Source of the DNA: Eutreptiella sp. 'Long Island Sound 2002'
Taxonomy: Eukaryota > Euglenozoa > Euglenophyceae > Eutreptiales > Eutreptiaceae
Length of the DNA stretch: 64,000 nucleotides
Assembly (NCBI GenBank): GCA_964036045.1
Contig: OZ038389.1
Span: forward strand, 37,147,998-37,211,997
Direction of reading: 5' to 3'
Part shown: in pieces, positions 54,191 through 64,000 of the stretch
Layout of the letters: the number at the start of each line of letters is the position of its first letter
Numbering within the stretch: position 1 is the stretch's first letter
Notes under the pieces: model-generated
The model's input: only the letters and a program-made list of their open reading frames with translations
Told to the model about the DNA's origin: nothing
The model's database searches: none
Position numbers and translations under genes: made by a program

Positions 54191-54465
54191 CCCCCCCCCC
54201 TTCCATCCGCCAGAGGTGGGTCAGGGTTTCCTTGGATTCCAGATTCAGAGTACAGGATGCAGCCGTTGCGACCTCCTGCAGCCCGTGCACACCGAGTGCG
54301 GTCCACCGGATGGAGGCGTCTGTACACCGACGAAGAAGAACACGGCAAACCGCCAGCCGGCGCCTCCGTGGGAATGACACGGCACGGGACGCGGCAACAG
54401 GGCCCCATGGACCGTACCACAGCCTCGCGTTGCTCTTCCAGCCCCCGTTCGCGTACATCGCTGGG

Positions 54466-54597
54466 GGGTCAGTGGCCAAGAACAAGTTTCTGTACCTAAC
54501 ATCGGCCCATTTGAGGGGAATGTTTCTGATGTCGGTGGGTGGGTGGGTCAGTCGGAAGAAGTTGCCCCCCCCCCCCAAAGCAATGGCCTGAAACCTC
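54466..54597. repeat. Direct repeat R5, copy 2
   Basis: Second copy of 54058-54190, about 410 bp away in the same orientation. The intervening sequence is different. Either a local segmental duplication or repeated exons of a minus-strand gene (the 264-codon minus frame 53859-54653 contains both copies). Confidence 0.8.
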
Positions 54598-55638
54598 ATC
54601 CCGTTTCCCCCGACGGCCAAGGTGACCGCAGTACCTACTGTGTTCCCACACACAGGGCTGCTCAGATTCTTATTCAGTCCCGAACCTCACATAATGAGTT
54701 GAAACAACAGTGCGTTTCACACTGAAAATGCCGGATTGCTGTCTGATTCCGGGCCCAGTGACCTCGCTGAATTTGAAGTCCCAGTGGTGGAGACAGGGAT
54801 ACACCATCGGGGACTAACCTCGTCAGGGTTATGTGCAGACGACCCCCTACACGGTGGGTTTGCAGCTGTGTTGAGCTGCCAGGTTATGCTAGGGGCTGGG
54901 TTCCTGAGACCTCCCCCACGCACTCCACAATGCTGTACACTATGATGCAGGTCGACAGGTCTCCGGAGGCCCAGATTGCTGTCTGAATCTGCCGGTTTTG
55001 CCCGGCAGACGGAGCTCCCCCGGGGGTGGGTGGTGTTCAGGGCGGTCACGGGAACGCTGCCTTCCCAGTGGGCGCGGTGCCCGCGCTGTGCAGAACGCCC
55101 CATAGGCAACGTGCCTCATTGCAGGAACGTTCTTGGCTGCCTCCCAAGGCCGCCCCCCGCCCTCTGGACCGGTGGTCAACCGCCCACCGCTGGCGGTCAA
55201 AGGCCAAAGTTTGGTTCATTCAGTACCGACTGCGTTATATGTTCTCTGTACCAGTGGCGAACTTCAGACGGATGTGGTGTTGGATGCCCCCAAACTTCGC
55301 TGCGTGTAGTGCCCGGGTGCCTTCTCCATCGGCGGTGTGCGCGTTTGTTGTTGGTGCCGAGCGTAAATGAACGAGATCTTTTCTGCCTCAAGGCCTGCCC
55401 TGCCCCAATCATCTGCTTTGGAGTTGTTTCTGTTCCGAAGGATCCTGCCCCCCGGCTGTGACCCCCTCCGACCCCTTCATCCCCCGGCAGCCATCGCCCC
55501 GCCCCCCACCGCCCCCGCCCGCTTCCGTTGCCTCGCCGACAATTTCCGCGACCACAGTCAGTTAAGCGCGAACGGCAGTCAGTTGATGCCGTCTGTTGTC
55601 GGTCGAATGCCAGGCACCATGGCTTACTTTGTACGTAC

Positions 55639-55781
55639 AAACAATGGTATCTCAACACAATATACTCAGATATTCACAGACAGTGGCGGTCAAAGGGACA
55701 TACTTCACCCTCATGACCAAACCCACAGCTACACCGCACAACAACAAGCACTACACAACGGTGCACAAACATGCCAAGACA
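55639..55781. repeat. Direct repeat R6, copy 1
   Basis: About 140 bp (TCAACACAATATACTCAGAT, GTGGCGGTCAAAGGGACATA, CCCACAGCTACACCGCACAA), nearly identical to 56987-57133. Two plus-strand frames stay open in both copies. Confidence 0.9.
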
Positions 55782-56986
55782 TCATAATCATAACATACCA
55801 AAATATGAAAGTTTTTTTCTAATCCTTGATCTCCCCCATCCAGCCTTCCAAACGTGGCTGCTGGGACCGGACCGCCCAGGGGGTAATTTTTTTTTTCCGA
55901 AATTCCCACATATCTGTGCTCAAAATTATCAGTCCAACGAGGGGATCATTTTGAGGTTGGTATGTTTGGGAACCCGGGACTTCAGCCCGGCTGCCCCCTC
56001 CCCCCCCCCCCTCCCCCTGAGTCCCAACCCCATCCCCAGCCCCCTTCGGGGGGCCAAAATGCTTAGGGACGTCGACGTTGGGGGCTACACCTGGGCGCCC
56101 CCCATGTTGTTCCATTTTCTGGGACAAATGGAGCCGGTGGTGGAACGAAGGGGGGCGAGCCGCCAAAAGATGGCTCAACACAACCAACGACCACAAAAGA
56201 TGGCTATGTGCATGGCTATTGGCTCTCCACTCTCTGGTTGATGCCTTCCCCCAAGAGAGGTACCATTTCCATTCCATTGTGGGGCTCTTCCACTTCGCAG
56301 CCATACAAGGGGTCGGAACCGAGCACAAACCGACCAGTGTCACCCCTGTGCCTCACACACTTTACGGCGTCAACTGGTGCCCCAAAGGAAACTGCCCGCA
56401 TTTCATGTGAACCAAGCAGGAAACGAAAGGGGGACAATCCCACAGCCCAGCTAACCATCAACCGAAAACGGTGACTACAGGAAGCACTGCAAGTAGGAGA
56501 CGATAAGGCCACACAATGTTTCACACGAACCATTGTGCAACAGCACTGGGTGCCCAGCATGCCAAACCAACAGCCCTGCACACTACCCCCCCCCCCCCCC
56601 ACAATTGCGCATTCACGGCCTTGTCTAAGCACGGGGTGGGTGTTGAACCGCCGTTTTGACCTGACTTTTGGGACCGCGGCCGTGCTTGCGCAAGGGGGAG
56701 GGGGGGGTACCCAAGCTCGAAACCACATGGACGCCTTGGCACACAAAAACCACAACCACAAACGACAGAACCCAGGTTTCCCCAGAAACCCCAGTTTGGC
56801 GTCACTGCCACTCTTCTTCACAGTGTGCAGTATATCCCGCCCGTCAATTGGTTGTTCGACTTATACTTGCACGTGTCTTGAGGGCAGCGACAGAGAGAAG
56901 GAGAAAGAGATCCGGGGAACCAGCCAAACCCTATGAGGTGACATTATTGTGCCATCAAACCTGCATGTCCTTACGCTCGTGTCACA

Positions 56987-57133
56987 GAACAAACCATGGT
57001 ATTTCAACACAATATACTCAGATATTCACAGACAGTGGCGGTCAAAGGGACATACTTCACCCTCATGACCAAACCCACAGCTACACCGCACAACAACAAG
57101 CACTACACAACGGTGCACAGACATACGAAGACA
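56987..57133. repeat. Direct repeat R6, copy 2
   Basis: Second copy of 55639-55781, with only a handful of differences, so this is a recent duplication. It is followed by a 65-codon plus frame (57174-57371) rich in His, Cys, Tyr and Met with no recognised domain. Confidence 0.9.
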
Positions 57134-58143
57134 CTGGCAGATGCACACTGCCGCGAAGCGCATAGCATAGCCCATGTACGAGACCTCCAAGTGCCTCACG
57201 CGCCACGAGCAGGAGTGCACACGCCACACCACCTATATGCGCCTGTTAACAGAATGCCTCCACGGACACAGACAATACATGTACCAACAACAACATGAAT
57301 GGGTACACAGAACCCTTGCAACATCCATGACATATCGTATGATGTTAGACATACATGGATGCAACACATGACCCATACAACAAACACTGCCCCTCAGGTG
57401 CAAGCAATCCAAGGAAGAATGGGACCGTGCTTTTTGGGAAGTCCCTCTTTGCCCCCTCCCAAAATGCCACAAGGCGTACTGGGACCCTATGAGTGCGGGA
57501 TTCCATGACATTGACGTCCAACACCAACAGTGCAAAACCATGGGGAAGTAGTCATGAGCTGAATTCCATGTGGCTACCCGGATGCTCATGCAGGAACCGT
57601 TACTTTGCGCCCCATGTGGGCCTTGGCACTGTCATTGTGAAGCCTATTTGAAAAAAAAGGGTGGGTCTGTTAGTGTAGTGTAAAGGCACTCCATGCACTA
57701 TGGCAGTTTCGGGCAGTTCCTTCTTTACCTCTGTAATCTCTACCTCCGTTGATTCACGTGATTTTTGTACACTGTCATAGGATAACATGGAGAGGGCAGC
57801 CTGGGTGTGGCCCACCTCAAACTCTAGGTCTCACCAGAGCTTAGGGAGTGATATGGGAGCGGTTCATGTGTTTCTCTACTCCTAGTGTCTCCCTTAGAAA
57901 TTGTAGCAAGTGTGTGTAAATGACTGACTGCCAAAGTGCTTCATGTCCCTGCAACACCTGCTGCCAAGCCCCAGCCAAACATGCTGCCCAACACCATGCA
58001 AAACCCCAGCCAAGGTGAGCAGCCAGGCGAGCCCCTTCTAGTGGCCCCTGTTGAGCATAATCAGCTCTGCTCTTGAAGATGAAGTATCCCCAATCTAAAG
58101 AGTGCCACATAGAGCCAGTTTCTTGGTAGACAGAAATGCGCAT

Positions 58144-58834
58144 TAACGGGAATGCCATGCACGCAGTGCGCACGCAGTGCGCACGCAGTGCACACGCAGT
58201 GCGAAGTTTTGGATGTCGGCAAATACTCGAACCCTACTTTTGGCCCCTTTTCACAAGTTTTTGGTTCCGTACCAGGGTTTTTTTGTCTTCCCAAGCATTT
58301 AGGATGTGGCATATTTGAATTGTCAACCATTCCCCCCTAGAAGAGGCCCATCGACAAAGTGTACACCGTCGACACAACCCGGATCTCGACGTCGTCATTG
58401 TCGACACTGCAGCGAGCCTCGTATCCGTAGAGGCAGTTCGATTCGCCCTGCAGAGTACTCTTCCCGACAGATAGTAAGTGCACCAAAACCTTGGTCGACT
58501 TCAAGGTGATTCTCGAACCGAGATGCTCAAGATCATCAATCGGTATGGCCACGTCCACAACTGCAGAGAAGTCAACGTGGTCATCGTCGCTCGAAGGCTC
58601 TCGATCGCCGATACTCGATGGTGGCGAGTCGACACCAGGACCGGACAGTTCTTCTTCGACGATGCTGTTGGTGATAACTACAACCAGAAGTATCGATAGA
58701 CACCTGGCCAACCCTATGGTATTGACACCTTTCAGTCTTCCCCCTATTAAACAGGTGACAGGTATTCTTGGGTGAGTATCCTAGCCTCTGCGTGCGCAAT
58801 ATGCACGCAGTGCGCACGCAGTGCAAACACTTAG
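58144..58834. repeat. Repeat R7-related unit bounded by GCACGCAGTGC motifs
   Basis: The start GGGAATGCCATGCACGCAGTGCG, with three further GCACGCAGTGC units, is followed by AAGTTTTGGATGTCG. The end has AGCCTCTGCGTGCGCAATAT and two more GCACGCAGTGC units. Both borders recur at 60195-60463. The interior differs and includes the frame at 58337-58711. Confidence 0.6.
58337..58711 (-). pseudogene. Possible Ty1/copia polyprotein fragment
   Basis: A 124-codon minus-strand frame. Its second half resembles the segment before the integrase in Ty1/copia polyproteins, where a hydrophobic strand is followed by a conserved LLSVGK-type motif, a Cys and a short beta-rich tail; here LVHLLSVGKSTLQG is visible, then Cys residues and VVSTVYTL. 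No protease, integrase or reverse transcriptase motif and no LTRs are visible, so at most it is a relic. Plus-strand frames over the same bases are also open, which lowers confidence. Confidence 0.3.
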
Positions 58835-59369
58835 CCAACGTATTGTTTCATATGTATCATGGGACTGCCAATGGCTTGCACTGAGAGCATTCAATCATCC
58901 CCCGCGCAGGGCAATAGGCAATGGTCGTATGGTTTCATACTTATGGTGTGCATCACGCACCCCCGCTTTGCGCATGTCTTTGTGTGTGCCACACCCCCAT
59001 CATTAGTCCCAGGAGAATGGGAAAACCGTCGCTTTGGGCTTCTTGCCGTGGGGATGTGAAAAATGTTGTGTGCATGCAGCAACTGGACGAGGGCAGGAGG
59101 AAACACACACTATGGATGCACAGACACATGTGTAGTGTGGGACAGCGCTTGCCCAAACAAGGGGACCTAAATTGTGCCCCCCTTGTCCAGGTGCATGTCC
59201 AACAGTCAAGGTGCGATCAGTTCTAAAGGTGATGCTTTCGTCCATGACACGCACAATCAGTTCATTTGCACACACACAAAATATGTGTACACATGTGTCG
59301 AATCCAGGCCGTCAAAGTTGTTTGAGCTGGCACACAATGAAGAGCCTGCTAAGTTTCGCAACAAGAGTG

Positions 59370-59675
59370 TGCGGCGAGGCTCTTGATGAGGTTGCATACC
59401 AGCAGGAGCGCAGCAAGCGGCTGGCCAGTGAGGTGGATGGCAGAACTGACCTCCCGAACAAGAGTGCACGGGCTCCGGGGTCTGGAGAAGCCTGGGAAGA
59501 GGACGCGTATGCTGCGAAGGTAGCAGGTGTCATCCCGGCAGACGTGACAATGTTCAGTGGGTGCCGGGATTCTCAGACCTCTGCAGACCTGACAAATGTT
59601 GATGCGCTGTTCCGAGGCCCCCAACCAGCGGGCCGCTCAGCAGCGGGCGGTGCATGCACGACTGCCTTTTTGAAG
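59370..59675 (+). CDS. Metacaspase p10 domain exon (partial gene)
   Basis: Metacaspases are Arg/Lys-specific cysteine proteases of clan CD found in protists, plants and fungi. This plus-strand exon encodes an acidic/basic linker, then VTMFSGCRDSQTSAD (about 59546-59587), the signature of the small p10 subunit that helps form the substrate pocket, and AGGACTTAFLK ending at a GT donor (59676). The catalytic His and Cys are in the p20 subunit, which should be encoded upstream, but I found no H-x-GHG or D-x-CHSG motif within the preceding several kb. The rest of p10 was not found downstream before the microsatellite. The exon may belong to a gene with very long introns or be a stranded fragment. 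The left boundary is approximate. Confidence 0.65.

Positions 59676-64000
<4,325 letters not shown>

Noticed and set aside
58370-58475. Plus-strand reading with a VDTAAS motif like a retropepsin active site
   Set aside because: The motif departs from DTGA/DSGA, the frame is short and ends at a stop, and the minus-strand reading over the same bases is longer.

Overview
This window is nuclear DNA from an intron-rich eukaryote, most likely an alga or other protist; I cannot name the species. The evidence is several plus-strand genes whose short exons join in frame only across canonical GT...AG introns with pyrimidine tracts, low gene density, abundant microsatellites, and small dispersed non-autonomous DNA transposons. 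I saw no bacterial operon structure, no rRNA, no convincing tRNA and no CRISPR array.

Layout. (1) 1-4.1 kb: no supportable gene. (2) 4.1-7.0 kb: several open stretches on the minus strand that look like one or more unrecognised multi-exon genes. (3) 7.66-9.5 kb or beyond: a plus-strand gene of seven clear exons for a Ser/Asp-rich, probably nuclear protein; coding-like fragments continue to about 9.9 kb in shifted frames. (4) 10.77-19.15 kb: a complete seven-exon gene model (302 aa) for a TPR-like protein. (5) 19.9-21.0 kb: a minus-strand coding-like region whose signal changes frame three times. (6) 23.2-35.8 kb: a PIAS/Siz-type SUMO E3 ligase with a proline-rich N-terminal region, PINIT domain and SP-RING. 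(7) 35.8-43.3 kb: repeats, including an approximately 200-bp tandem satellite and the first copy of a ~300-bp dispersed element. (8) 43.36-50.04 kb: PEX13, the peroxisomal import docking protein, with introns full of minisatellites, palindromes and transposons. (9) 50-61 kb: mostly repeats, with an isolated metacaspase p10 exon at about 59.4-59.7 kb and a possible Ty1/copia relic at 58.3-58.7 kb. (10) 61.1 kb to the end: 222 bp of (CA)n followed by at least 2.63 kb of perfect (CGCA)n that runs off the window.

The recognised genes do housekeeping work (SUMO conjugation, peroxisome import, a metacaspase fragment) and do not form one pathway. The most distinctive property of the window is what sits in its introns: three hAT-like miniature elements (two with perfect 8-bp target duplications) in the introns of the three best genes, a ~300-bp dispersed element ending in GGGGGCG, a GACGCGTC palindrome cluster between two minisatellites inside PEX13, and many long G/C homopolymers that often mark repeat edges. 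Exon boundaries come from splice-site reading and phase agreement only; no transcript or database evidence was available.
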